This document shows, one piece after another, positions 16,443 to 24,910 of a stretch of 64,000 bases of DNA. Where the stretch lies: the NCBI RefSeq assembly GCF_902859585.1, contig NZ_CADIJM010000002.1, positions 372,001 to 436,000 on the forward strand, in the 5' to 3' direction. The translations under genes were made by a program, and so were the position numbers. Source of the stretch: Achromobacter animicus (GTDB lineage Bacteria; Pseudomonadota; Gammaproteobacteria; Burkholderiales; Burkholderiaceae_B). How positions within the stretch are numbered: position 1 is the first letter of the stretch; every line of letters starts with the position of its first letter. The notes below the pieces were generated by a model that had not been told where the DNA came from, ran no database searches, and saw only the letters and a list, made by a program, of their open reading frames with translations.

Positions 16443-16936
16443 GCGACTTCCCTGTAATGCCATTTCGCCCGGTGCGGGCCGGGTACGCGCCAGCGCTCGG
16501 AGATGGGTCTCAGCGCATTGGCTTAGAAGGCGGGAGCGGCCGATATCGAGCTGGCGTGCAAGGCGCACCGCACATGGTTGCCGTCACCTACGTCGTCTTC
16601 GGAGAGGAGTACGACATGCTGATGGGCTTCTGGCGAAACATGCGCCGTTTGGGCGGCGGCCCCTTTCACGCGGATATGGTGATTGATAGCAGCACCAGTC
16701 GAAGGTACGTCGCGCATTTCATGCCAGAAACGGCGCGGCCGGTCCCCATCGGTGGCGGTGGCTGGTCGGTTTCGTTTCAGCTTGAGGTGGACACGCTGCC
16801 TGAATTCGATGACGCCGATCTAGATTATTGGGGCTCGCTGGTAAACATGCTCGCCGTCTACGGCAGCTTGCCGGCCGCCAAGGAGATTCTGAGCCTGTTG
16901 GCTAAGTTGGTGAATGAGGACCTGCCTCATGATTAG
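16439..16936 (+). CDS. Minor tail protein (lambda M-like position)
   Basis: A 165-residue protein starting MSDFPVMPFRPVRAGYAP. It has a two-part beta-rich body (VTYVVFGEEYDMLMGFWRN, then a segment ending WSVSFQLEVDTLPEF) and a C-terminal helix. Gene order after the tape measure matches lambda gpM, which caps the tail tip. No strong family signature is visible, so the role rests on position. Overlaps both neighbours. Confidence 0.6.
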   Translation: MSDFPVMPFRPVRAGYAPALGDGSQRIGLEGGSGRYRAGVQGAPHMVAVTYVVFGEEYDMLMGFWRNMRRLGGGPFHADMVIDSSTSRRYVAHFMPETARPVPIGGGGWSVSFQLEVDTLPEFDDADLDYWGSLVNMLAVYGSLPAAKEILSLLAKLVNEDLPHD

Positions 16937-17447
16937 CGCGAACGACGCCCAATACGTGGATTTCTACTTCGGGGCACCTCCAAGCATCGCGGAGCTTCAG
17001 ACGTTGGAGATCAGCCATCCCGCTTTCTCGCAAGTATGGCGGCTGCAGCCAAACTACCGTGAAGGCTTTTGGGGGCGCTTGGAGACGGGAGAATTGGTGT
17101 TCTGGCAATACGTTCCCATGAGACTTCAACCGCTAGGTGATCGCGGAAATCTCGATTTCGGGATCGCCGTGACGCTCGGGGATCTGGGTGAAATCCTTCC
17201 CGATGAGATCGAGCGCGCTAGGCGGGCTGGAACTCTTCGCACCATCCCGCCGACGGTGATCCATCGCGCTTACCGCTCCGATGATCTGGAGGTGCCCATG
17301 GTCGGACCGATCTCGCTACAAGCGCGGAAGATCACCAGGAACCGGGACGGTGCGCAGTTCGACGGGACGGCTCCACAGGCGAACCTGACAAAGACCGGCA
17401 TGCTGTATCGCACGGATCTGTTTCCAATGCTGTTGGGCTATTTATGA
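16929..17447 (+). CDS. DUF1833-like tail-tip protein (lambda L-like position)
   Basis: A 172-residue protein from ATG 16929, favoured over GTG/ATG further up because GAGG lies 9 nt before it. The start (FYFGAPPSIAELQTLEISHPAFSQVW, split) and the body with EGFWGRLETGELVFWQY, LDFGIAVTLGDLGEI fit the DUF1833 phage family. It lies between an M-like and an NlpC/P60-like gene, the slot of lambda gpL. No Cys cluster for an iron-sulfur centre is seen. Confidence 0.6.
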   Translation: MISANDAQYVDFYFGAPPSIAELQTLEISHPAFSQVWRLQPNYREGFWGRLETGELVFWQYVPMRLQPLGDRGNLDFGIAVTLGDLGEILPDEIERARRAGTLRTIPPTVIHRAYRSDDLEVPMVGPISLQARKITRNRDGAQFDGTAPQANLTKTGMLYRTDLFPMLLGYL

Positions 17448-17788
17448 GCATCGATTTTCTTCTCATCCGAAGCTATGACCTCAACTCGTACAACTGCCTG
17501 CATTTCGCAGCCGACGCTTGGGAACATTTGACCGGAGACCGCCGCCTTCGCCAGGTCAATGAGCGAGACATAGCAGCAGGTCGGCTGGCCGAGCTGTTCC
17601 GGGGAATGCGAAAGGTGCAGGGTCCTTCGCAGTTTCCGTCTATCGCGCTCATGGAGACGCTGTACGGGGAAGCACATATCGCGGTTTGCGTCAGAGGACG
17701 GCTTCTACAGAACAACGAGTCTGGGCCATCATTTTTCCCAGTTGAAGCCCAGACCCGGTTGTACCGAAATATGAGGTTCTACGCATGA
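17444..17788 (+). CDS. NlpC/P60-like tail-tip protein (lambda K-like position)
   Basis: A 114-residue protein with YNCLHFAADAWEHLTG near residue 20, providing the Cys of a papain-like NlpC/P60 fold, and a later His in EAHIAVCVRG (near residue 82). In lambda gpK this domain is thought to cut peptidoglycan during DNA entry. The protein is short and lacks the N-terminal domain found in full gpK. Overlaps both neighbours by 4 bp. Confidence 0.6.
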   Translation: MSIDFLLIRSYDLNSYNCLHFAADAWEHLTGDRRLRQVNERDIAAGRLAELFRGMRKVQGPSQFPSIALMETLYGEAHIAVCVRGRLLQNNESGPSFFPVEAQTRLYRNMRFYA

Positions 17789-20676
17789 CGACCGTTCATC
17801 TCTATCGCGCGCCGGACGGTAAGCGCGAAACCCGTGAAGTGGCTGACCTGCATGCCTTCCTTAAGGCGGAGCTGGGTCCGAGGTTGCCCCCGGGCTGCCG
17901 GATCACCGACATGGCTACCGGTCGATCGGTGAGGCCGCGCCAGCCGCAAGACATCGCGGAGCTGCGCCAGCTTCCAGGCCCGTTCGTCGTAGAAGCCTAT
18001 CCTCTTGGCCCCATGTTTCTGCCGGCATTAGCGGTGGCACTGGTCACATCGGTGGCGTCGATGATATTGACGTCTATCCTGGCGCAAGATCCGCCGAATC
18101 AAACCGCACGGAATGTCCAGAACGAATCGCCCAACAATGGCTTATCCGAACGCACGAACCAGGTGCGAGTCAATGGGCGCGTTCCAGACATATACGGGCA
18201 AGTCCGCTCAACACCGGACCTTCTAGCGAGGCCCTATCTGGTCTTCGAGAACCATGTAGAGAAGGAAGTGGCGTTCATGTGCGTGGGCCGGGGTGCATAC
18301 GAGGCACATGATGCGCGCGATGACACGACTTTGATCGAGGAAATTCCGGGAGCCTCCGTGGAGATCTACGCGCCGTTCACCTCTCCTAACAGTGGGCACG
18401 CTCCGCAGCTTCGGATAGGCAACGCGATTAATCTCCCGGTCACGACCGCGAAGCGAGCGAACAGCGTGAACGGTCAGAGCTTGCTGCCGCAAGACTATGG
18501 CAGCGTGGTCCGGCGCGGAATGGTGTTCCGTTCTCCGAACGAAATAGCCTCGCAAGACGCCGATCTAGACTTCGCGGAGTTGTTCGTACCCGGTGATGTA
18601 ATCACGGTCACCAACGCTGCTCAATCTCAAGGGACGTTCTCCTACACGCCGCCTGGTGGCGCTCTTTTCGCGTCTGAGAACTCTCCTTCATCGCAATGGG
18701 GGGTTGTTGCCTTCGCTGGAGATCAGGCTGCTTCGTGGGCCGCCGGCCAAATTGTTACGTTGTCGAACGGTTACGTCACGTGGACGGCGTCGACTGGCGG
18801 GGATGCGGACATTCCCTATACGGTTTCCAGTAATGTTACTGGCATCTACGGGATTTTAAGCTCCTCTTATGACCCCATCGATGATGTGACCCGGTTGCGC
18901 TTGGACGTCGCTCAGAACTCTGCCGCATGGGCTGCTTTCAGAAACGCTTCCGCCGGTGTAACAGGGTCACCGGTGCTAACCCGACCTTCGGACATTGTTC
19001 AGTTCGACTTATCCGGGCAGTACACCATCACAACGGTAACTGGCTCACTATTGACGCTCAACAACCCCGCCGGTGTAAACAGTAGCTGGACTGTTATGCA
19101 AGCGGAATATGGTGGTCAATCAGTTGTGATGAACCCCACGATAAGCACGACCGGCGAGCGTTGGGTTGGGTGGTTCAGCGTGGAAAGCGTGCGTCCGATC
19201 ACACGGCTGATTTCAAACGTTATCGCACTCAATGGCCTCTACAAGGACAATGGCCGGCAGCAATATCGTCGTGATGTGGTGTATCGAATCGAAGCCCAGC
19301 GGCTCGACGCATCAGGGGTTCCACATGGAGATGTTCTTGCGTTTGAGCGCACCATCCAGGGATCCGCGGTCACGCGATCTGTAAGGGCGGACACTTTGGA
19401 CGCGCAATTGTCAGGGTCGGCCAGCACGCGGTGGCGCCTGCGCGCCAGGCGCTTGACCAATTCTGATACTGACTTTGAAGGGTCGGTTGTCGACGAGATC
19501 AAGTGGCGGGATCTGTATGCATGTTCATCGGTTGATCAAGCACACTTCGGCGACGTCACCACGGTGCAATCGGTAACGCTGGCGACAGATGGCGCTTTGG
19601 CCGTCAAGGAGCGAAAGCTGAACCTCCTTGTGACGCGCAAATTGCCTCGGCGGGTTTCGGGCGCAACTTTCACGACCGAGCTGTATCCGACAACTGATGT
19701 TGCGGACATCATATCGGCGGTATGCCTAGACCCTCTTATCGGAAATAGGACGCCGGCGGAAGTGGATTTCGAGAACATCTACGCGACAGCGGACGAAATA
19801 CGCGAGTATTTTGGTGTGGATGTTGCGCGGTTCGATTACACCATCGACAGCGACAACCTCAGTTTCGAAGAAACACTCGCGATGATTGCGGAGGCAGTGT
19901 TCTGTCGCGCGTACCGGCGAGGCAGCGTCATACGCCTGTTTTTTGAGCGTGCCACTGACGATTCAACCATTTTGTTCAATCACCGGAACAAACTTCCTGG
20001 TTCTGAACAGCGTACCGATGGCAGCGATGAGGAGTACGACGGCGTGGAGTTTCAATGGATCGACCCCGCAAACGATGCGCCCGTGACGATCTATCTGCCG
20101 GAGGATCGGTCCGCGGTCAATCCGCTTAGGGTCGAATCGGTCGGCGTCAGAATGCAAGAGCAGGCACACATACATGCCTACCGGCGGTGGAACAAGATCC
20201 GCTATCACGATCAAGCCACTGAGTTTGACGCGCTACCCGAGGCAAACTTGCTGCGGGTAAGCGAGCGAGTGCTATGCGCGGACAACACGCTGGCGCTCAG
20301 TCAGGACGGCGACATTCTTGACGTGGATGAGGAAGACAGTCGGCTCGTGACGTTGTCGCAACCGTTCAACTGGGGCGATGGTCCGTATGTGATTTTCCTA
20401 CAGGGAGGCGACGGCTTGGTCGAAAGCATGGCGGTAGCTTCTGGTGGAAGCCCGCGACTGGCCCTCCTTCAGCGCATACCGCGCGCACCGGTCATCTGCC
20501 GAGGCGCGGGGTACAACGCGACCGGGTACATCATTACCGAGGCCGGCGATGACCGCACGGCCAAACCGTTCATCTTGACCGAGAAGAACGAACCCAATGA
20601 TGACGGGACTGTCCCGTTAAAGGCGATCAACTACGACGCCAGGTACTACCAGAACGATCTGGATTTCCACGCTTGA
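17785..20676 (+). CDS. Tail-tip hub / host specificity protein (J-like)
   Basis: A 963-residue protein. The N-terminal 100 residues include a lambda I-like domain (KAELGPRLPPGCRITDM) and a hydrophobic segment (FLPALAVALVTSVASMILTSIL, split) that may contact the membrane at entry, followed by the J signature region (NNGLSERTNQVRVNGRVPDIYGQVRSTP, split) and typical central domains (EEYDGVEFQWIDPAND). Fusion of an I-like part to J is unusual but seen in related phages. It forms the central tail fibre base and host contact. A strong terminator follows at 20701. Confidence 0.85.
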   Translation: MTTVHLYRAPDGKRETREVADLHAFLKAELGPRLPPGCRITDMATGRSVRPRQPQDIAELRQLPGPFVVEAYPLGPMFLPALAVALVTSVASMILTSILAQDPPNQTARNVQNESPNNGLSERTNQVRVNGRVPDIYGQVRSTPDLLARPYLVFENHVEKEVAFMCVGRGAYEAHDARDDTTLIEEIPGASVEIYAPFTSPNSGHAPQLRIGNAINLPVTTAKRANSVNGQSLLPQDYGSVVRRGMVFRSPNEIASQDADLDFAELFVPGDVITVTNAAQSQGTFSYTPPGGALFASENSPSSQWGVVAFAGDQAASWAAGQIVTLSNGYVTWTASTGGDADIPYTVSSNVTGIYGILSSSYDPIDDVTRLRLDVAQNSAAWAAFRNASAGVTGSPVLTRPSDIVQFDLSGQYTITTVTGSLLTLNNPAGVNSSWTVMQAEYGGQSVVMNPTISTTGERWVGWFSVESVRPITRLISNVIALNGLYKDNGRQQYRRDVVYRIEAQRLDASGVPHGDVLAFERTIQGSAVTRSVRADTLDAQLSGSASTRWRLRARRLTNSDTDFEGSVVDEIKWRDLYACSSVDQAHFGDVTTVQSVTLATDGALAVKERKLNLLVTRKLPRRVSGATFTTELYPTTDVADIISAVCLDPLIGNRTPAEVDFENIYATADEIREYFGVDVARFDYTIDSDNLSFEETLAMIAEAVFCRAYRRGSVIRLFFERATDDSTILFNHRNKLPGSEQRTDGSDEEYDGVEFQWIDPANDAPVTIYLPEDRSAVNPLRVESVGVRMQEQAHIHAYRRWNKIRYHDQATEFDALPEANLLRVSERVLCADNTLALSQDGDILDVDEEDSRLVTLSQPFNWGDGPYVIFLQGGDGLVESMAVASGGSPRLALLQRIPRAPVICRGAGYNATGYIITEAGDDRTAKPFILTEKNEPNDDGTVPLKAINYDARYYQNDLDFHA

Positions 20677-20700
20677 CCTGATCTCTCATTGAAGCCATTC

Positions 20701-20730
20701 AGCCCCGCTTGCGAGCGGGGCTTTTTTTTG
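20701..20730 (+). terminator. Strong intrinsic terminator between hub and tail fibre genes
   Basis: AGCCCCGCT (20701-20709), TGCG loop, AGCGGGGCT (20714-20722) then a run of T to about 20729. It precedes the tail fibre start by 11 bp. Confidence 0.88.
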
Positions 20731-20740
20731 CGAGTCACAC

Positions 20741-22450
20741 ATGGGCTATATCACCCCACAGGAACTAAAAGTCGCCAGCTTAGACGCCGGCACGTTAAGG
20801 AAATTTGCGACAGGGTCCGCCGGCCAACCCAATATCAATCGCGTGGGCGTTGACGTGAAGAATCTCGCGACAATTCGTGTGGAGGCTCTCGACGCCGCGT
20901 CAGCAGCTGCAAATCTGCGTACCTACTTGACGAAAGCCGTTATGGACGCGGATACCAGCCAGCCAGTTCCAACTACGGGCCGGGTAGTCAAAGATCCAAC
21001 AGTCCTAAACAACGGAGATTACGTCTGGACAGGATCCAGCTGGGAATGGTCGGAAGTTCAACCCGCCACATCAGCTGCGGTGCAGGCGGTTCGCTCGGAC
21101 CTAGTGCAGACTGAAACGCAGGTTATGGCCCGATCGACACCATTCCGCGTGCTCATTTCTTCGTGGGATGAGCAGGCGCAAGATATCGTTGTCGACCCGG
21201 ACCGCAGAATCGTTGGCGGCGGGGATGTCCTTGAAAGCCATGAGAGGCGTATTTCCGCCGTGGAGCAAGTCGGCGGCTTTAGCGAGATAGATGGCCTTGT
21301 TATACAGGGGCAAAGCAACGCGCGCGGCGCCCGCGGTTTGCCCTTGGATCCCACAACCACTGATGCGCTCTATCCCAATGCTGTCCTAATGCCCGCGGGA
21401 CCTGGGATGAACGTGGTTTGCGGAACAGCTGGTGGTGAAGATTATGGGCCTCTTGACCCTGCGGCATTCGAAGGGTTCCAGTCGTTAGTGTCCATGGATC
21501 TCGGTTCGGGAGCGGGAACAACGCATGTCGAAGGTATGGCATTCGCTATCGCGTTGCGTCAGGCAGAAGAAGGATCGGTTCGGCGAACACTTTCCTGGAG
21601 CACCGCGAAAGGCGGCGCGTCGCTGGGGAACCGCAGCCCTGGGACGATACCTTATGAAAACACGCTCACAGCGCTCGACCGGTCGGTCGCAATTGCGGAG
21701 GCCTTAGGCGCATCGTATTCCGTCAAGGCCATCGCTACGGTCGAGGGCGAGGCTGACGCGGGCAACACAGCTTATGCAGAAAATTTGATCGACGTATATG
21801 CCGGTTCCCTTACGACCGCAATCTTGGCGCGTACAGGCCAAAAGCATCTTCCACCGATTCTGATGGCTCAACCTTCATCATTTTTTGCCAGTGTGGACGG
21901 TGCGATGGGGATTTACAACGTGTGTAAACAGCATCCGCGCTTTCATCTGGTGTGCGCCGGCTATCACCTTCCTTATTCAGATGACCTACTGCATTACTCA
22001 TCTAGGGGAAATGTGAAATTGGGCGAGTACTTCGCCAAGGCATTGAACTATGTGCGGCTCGTTGGGAGTTGGCGGCCGCTCATGCCAAAGATGATTAGGT
22101 GGGATGGTGAGAAGGGCATCGACGTTTGGTTCCATGTTCCCCAGCCTCCGATTGTTCACGATCTTTCGATGCCTGACCATGGGGATTGGGGGTTCGATGT
22201 GCGAAGTGCGGGTGCAAATGTCGGTATTGCAAGCATCGAGATCGTAGGCCCTGACTCTATCCACATAGAAACAGCCGCACCGCTGACTACAAACCGCTTC
22301 TTGAGATATGCCATGCGAGGCTATCAAAGCAGCCCCCGACAACCAGGCGATGGGCCGATCGGCTCGTTGCGAGACAGCGATAGCACGCCATCCTTCACGG
22401 ATGGTGCGCCGCTCTACAACTGGTGCGTGCATTTTTCGGAGCAGTTCTGA
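20741..22450 (+). CDS. Tail fibre/spike with SGNH (sialate O-acetylesterase-like) domain
   Basis: A 569-residue protein. The first 160 residues are fibre-like. An esterase domain then begins: VIQGQSNARGA (near residue 189-198, nucleophile Ser about 192) is the GQSN block I of SASA/CE6-type SGNH esterases, VEGEAD (near 328) is an oxyanion/acidic block, and DDLLHYSSRGNVKLGEYF (about 414-430) carries the Asp/His block V. C-terminal 120 residues may bind sugar. Such spikes strip O-acetyl groups from surface polysaccharide during adsorption. The sugar target is unknown. The next gene overlaps its stop. Confidence 0.82.
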   Translation: MGYITPQELKVASLDAGTLRKFATGSAGQPNINRVGVDVKNLATIRVEALDAASAAANLRTYLTKAVMDADTSQPVPTTGRVVKDPTVLNNGDYVWTGSSWEWSEVQPATSAAVQAVRSDLVQTETQVMARSTPFRVLISSWDEQAQDIVVDPDRRIVGGGDVLESHERRISAVEQVGGFSEIDGLVIQGQSNARGARGLPLDPTTTDALYPNAVLMPAGPGMNVVCGTAGGEDYGPLDPAAFEGFQSLVSMDLGSGAGTTHVEGMAFAIALRQAEEGSVRRTLSWSTAKGGASLGNRSPGTIPYENTLTALDRSVAIAEALGASYSVKAIATVEGEADAGNTAYAENLIDVYAGSLTTAILARTGQKHLPPILMAQPSSFFASVDGAMGIYNVCKQHPRFHLVCAGYHLPYSDDLLHYSSRGNVKLGEYFAKALNYVRLVGSWRPLMPKMIRWDGEKGIDVWFHVPQPPIVHDLSMPDHGDWGFDVRSAGANVGIASIEIVGPDSIHIETAAPLTTNRFLRYAMRGYQSSPRQPGDGPIGSLRDSDSTPSFTDGAPLYNWCVHFSEQF

Positions 22451-23199
22451 TGCATACCATTCGCTTTACTGAGAAGACGCAGCCCAGCCTTGCAGCGAGA
22501 TTTGGACAGGGAATGATGCCGGCAGATTCCCATGTCGATCGGCTTTTTGCCAATCTGGCCGATCCTGAAGGGAGGCCTTTCTTCGATTACATGATCTCGC
22601 CGAGTATGGCACTACTGGGGCCCGGTGGCGTTGGCGTTCGCGATCGCAGACAGCGAGATCTTCGCTGGCTGACGACGGGTTCTGGTGTGCTGTCAACTTC
22701 GGCAGGCAGGTTCGTGTTGCCGGGCACGTTTCTGTTGTCAGCGGGGAGCGCAGCGGCTGCCAACCCTTCGGCCTTCACCCTTGTGTGCAGGGCGAAGTTG
22801 ATTGGCACAGGTGGGGCGCTGGTTGGAAGTCAAAATGCGTCAATCACCGGCACGGGTGCTGTGACCTTGGGCCCTTCTGGGGTGTTGACTGCCGCTGGCG
22901 GCGCCTCAAATGTGGCCGATAACGCCGGCAGTCTGGTGGGGGTCGACCTAGTGGTTACGGTCACGTTTTCAACAGAGCGTGGTGTTCAGATACGTCGCAA
23001 CGGCGTGCAGACTTACGTAAACGCGGGGCGAACGGCGGCTAACGCTGGTAGTCAATTGAAAATCGGCGGCACCGGCACGGTTTCGAGCAGGTTCAATGGC
23101 GAGATCGGCTATTGGTTCTATTCTCTACGTGATCTTTCTGACCCGCGCTTGCTGTCAGGATTGGAAGCAATTGAGCGTGAACTCATCGCGATGGGATAG
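22450..23199 (+). CDS. Tail-associated protein with LamG/jelly-roll-like C-terminal domain
   Basis: A 249-residue protein starting one base inside the previous stop (TGATG). The N-terminal part has FFDYMISPSMALLGPGGVG. From about residue 95 the sequence (FTLVCRAKLIGTGGALVG, LVVTVTFSTERGVQIRRNG, IGYWFYSLRDLSDPRLLSG) resembles a concanavalin/LamG beta sandwich, common in carbohydrate-binding fibre parts. It likely assembles with the preceding esterase fibre. Its exact role is inferred from position. Confidence 0.6.
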   Translation: MHTIRFTEKTQPSLAARFGQGMMPADSHVDRLFANLADPEGRPFFDYMISPSMALLGPGGVGVRDRRQRDLRWLTTGSGVLSTSAGRFVLPGTFLLSAGSAAAANPSAFTLVCRAKLIGTGGALVGSQNASITGTGAVTLGPSGVLTAAGGASNVADNAGSLVGVDLVVTVTFSTERGVQIRRNGVQTYVNAGRTAANAGSQLKIGGTGTVSSRFNGEIGYWFYSLRDLSDPRLLSGLEAIERELIAMG

Positions 23200-23264
23200 T
23201 CAAAATATATGTGCCTCAGAGGGCGATATCCCATTTAAGGGAAGACTAATCAGGAGGATAGAAG

Positions 23265-23333
23265 ATGATGAAGTTTACGTTCAATGACGACGGCGTCATG
23301 AATTGGCCGAGCGATTTTCCGGCTAAACACTAA
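23265..23333 (+). CDS. Very small protein ending in WPSDFPAKH
   Basis: A 22-residue reading frame (ATG ATG AAG) with an excellent ribosome-binding site, AGGAGG at 23252-23257. Its C-terminal eleven residues, MNWPSDFPAKH, match the end of the 51-residue protein at 26907-27062 (MRWPADFPAKH) although the codons differ mostly at third positions. That pattern argues for real translation and selection on the peptide. Function unknown. Followed by a terminator. Confidence 0.65.
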   Translation: MMKFTFNDDGVMNWPSDFPAKH

Positions 23334-23355
23334 TAGATCTTTCAACCAAGAAATG

Positions 23356-23379
23356 AGCCCGCTTCGGCGGGCTTTTTTT
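23356..23379 (+). terminator. Intrinsic terminator before the lysis genes
   Basis: AGCCCGC (23356-23362), TTCG tetraloop, GCGGGCT (23367-23373) and a T run. It ends the tail transcript just before the holin-like gene. Confidence 0.88.
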
Positions 23380-23421
23380 CGTCTCGAAGGAACGCAATGT
23401 TGTCGCTTCAAGGAAAGTTTC

Positions 23422-23706
23422 ATGGCTGACGAACATTTGTCGGACGCCTTCATCAAGTCGCTGCACGCTCGGGTCGTGCAGATGGAGCAGGACATGGCAA
23501 GCAATGCTGAGGCAACCGCCCGGAACACATCCTCGATCGAGACGATCCGGCAGAACACGCAGGACATCGTTGACACGTTCCAGGCGCTATCTGGTGGGTT
23601 CAAGGTACTGCAAGGGTTGGGCAGGGTGGCTAAGCCGCTGGCTTACATCGTGGGGCTGGGAACGGCAATCATCACTGCTTATTCGGCATGGAGGGGGATC
23701 AAATGA
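23422..23706 (+). CDS. Holin-like single-helix membrane protein
   Basis: A 94-residue protein from ATG 23422, with AAGGAAAG 6 nt upstream. Residues 1-65 are polar and helical, with heptad-like spacing (ARVVQMEQDMASNAEATARN), and residues about 70-90 form one membrane helix (PLAYIVGLGTAIITAYSAW) with a short basic end. It directly precedes a SAR endolysin, as expected for a holin or pinholin. Only one helix is seen, so a different membrane role is possible. Its stop overlaps the endolysin start. Confidence 0.55.
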   Translation: MADEHLSDAFIKSLHARVVQMEQDMASNAEATARNTSSIETIRQNTQDIVDTFQALSGGFKVLQGLGRVAKPLAYIVGLGTAIITAYSAWRGIK

Positions 23707-24197
23707 TGTTGGGTGACCTGAAGCGAAAGCTATTAGCGGCCGGGGGCGCTGGCGCCATTGCCATTGCGGGCGTGCTGGTGACCCACTTTGAGCCAGGTAG
23801 AACGCGCGGAAAGCCCTACATCGATCCTGTGGGCGTGCTTACAGTTTGCGATGGGCATACCGGGTCGGATATCGACCCGGCGCGGATCTACACCGAAGCC
23901 GAGTGCGACGCGTGGCGCGATGCGGACATTGCGGAGGCCGATGCGGCTGTGAGCCGCCTGATCAAAGTACCGCTCAACGAGTGGCAGCGCGCGGCGCTGA
24001 TCGACTTTGCCTACAACCTGGGCGCCGGCAATCTGGCGTCGTCGACCATGCGGCGCAAATTCAATGCGCGCGACTATGTCGGCGGTTGCGCCGAACTGAA
24101 CCGCTGGGTCAAGGGGCGGCAGGGCGGCGTGCTTGTGACTCTGCCGGGCCTGGTGACGCGAAGGGAGGCCAACACATGGGTCTGTTTGCAACAGTGA
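23703..24197 (+). CDS. SAR endolysin (T4/P21-type lysozyme, GH24)
   Basis: A 164-residue muramidase from ATG 23703 (GGAGGGGGATC just upstream). The N-terminus has a weakly hydrophobic, Gly/Ala-rich signal-anchor (LLAAGGAGAIAIAGVLVTHF), the signature of signal-arrest-release endolysins exported by Sec. The catalytic triad is visible as the E in THFEPG, the D in IDPVGVLT and the T in CDGHTG. A Cys lies next to the active site (TVCDGHTG), as in P21 R where it controls activation. Lysis would occur by release from the membrane. Overlaps the spanin gene. Confidence 0.88.
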   Translation: MMLGDLKRKLLAAGGAGAIAIAGVLVTHFEPGRTRGKPYIDPVGVLTVCDGHTGSDIDPARIYTEAECDAWRDADIAEADAAVSRLIKVPLNEWQRAALIDFAYNLGAGNLASSTMRRKFNARDYVGGCAELNRWVKGRQGGVLVTLPGLVTRREANTWVCLQQ

Positions 24198-24586
24198 CAG
24201 GCTGGAAGGGCTACGCAATGGCGGCCGTGGTGGGTGCAGCGCTTATGGCTGGGTCTGCGGGCGCCCTCGTCTGGTACGGGAACGTCCAGCGCGCGGCCGG
24301 GCGGGCCGAATGCCAGGAGGCCAACCGCGTGGCCGGCTTGGTGGAATTTAAGACCGAGGCCGAGCGGCTGACTGGGCTATCAAGCGATCTGCAGGCCCGC
24401 ATCGACCAACTCGCCGCTAATCGGCCACAGGTCATCGAGAGGTATACCCGTGAAATTGTTGAGCGTCCTTTGCCCGCTGACTGTGTGCGCGACCCTAGCC
24501 GGGTGCGCGCAACCAACGACGCCATCGACGCGGCCAACGCTGCCAGTCAACCTCAGCGCGCCGTGTCCACCTATCTCGCACGTTGA
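24176..24586 (+). CDS. i-spanin (Rz-like)
   Basis: A 136-residue protein whose start lies inside the endolysin gene (GGGAGG at 24163-24168). It has one N-terminal membrane helix (AMAAVVGAALMAGSAGALVWYG) and a periplasmic helical region (RVAGLVEFKTEAERLTGLSSDL, RPQVIERYTREIVERP) like lambda Rz. It pairs with the nested o-spanin at 24450 to fuse the inner and outer membranes in the last step of lysis. Confidence 0.85.
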   Translation: MGLFATVTGWKGYAMAAVVGAALMAGSAGALVWYGNVQRAAGRAECQEANRVAGLVEFKTEAERLTGLSSDLQARIDQLAANRPQVIERYTREIVERPLPADCVRDPSRVRATNDAIDAANAASQPQRAVSTYLAR

Positions 24587-24722
24587 CTCCTCGTCATGGG
24601 ATGATTTGGCGCAAGCGCATGCGGCGCTGGCGTTTCAGTACGCGGAGTGCGCCGCTCGACACCGGGCTGTGGTGGACGGTTGGACGAAAGCTACCGTCCC
24701 TGCGGCAGGCCTGCTGAAATGA
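24450..24722 (+). CDS. o-spanin lipoprotein (Rz1-like), nested in Rz
   Basis: A 90-residue lipoprotein starting at GTG 24450 in another frame inside the Rz gene; GAGAGG at 24437-24442 is the ribosome-binding site. It has a signal peptide (LLSVLCPLTVCATLAGC, lipobox LAGC) and a Pro/Thr-rich start of the mature part (AQPTTPSTRPTLP). The overlap of about 137 bp with Rz is the classic nested spanin layout, here with an unusually long C-terminal extension of the lipoprotein. Confidence 0.85.
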   Translation: MKLLSVLCPLTVCATLAGCAQPTTPSTRPTLPVNLSAPCPPISHVDSSSWDDLAQAHAALAFQYAECAARHRAVVDGWTKATVPAAGLLK

Positions 24723-24910
24723 CTGCCTCATATCCCAAGGTTTCTGATCGTACTTTATGACGATATCGAGGTCGCGTGGACAACCCTTGCTTTCCTGGGG
24801 ACGGAAAGCAATTGAGCGTGTAGGTGGAGCGCTGCCAGCAGTCTTCGGCGAAGTGTTCGGCCGAGACAGCATGTTACGATTCCCACCCCAATTCCGCAGG
24901 GAGGCCAAAA
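24723..24910 (+). other. Gap between spanins and GSCFA gene
   Basis: No convincing gene. It separates the lysis block from the cargo and could hold a promoter for the latter, but I see no clean -35/-10 pair. A 15-bp string (AAGCAATTGAGCGTG) in it also occurs near 23164-23178, which may be chance. Confidence 0.3.
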
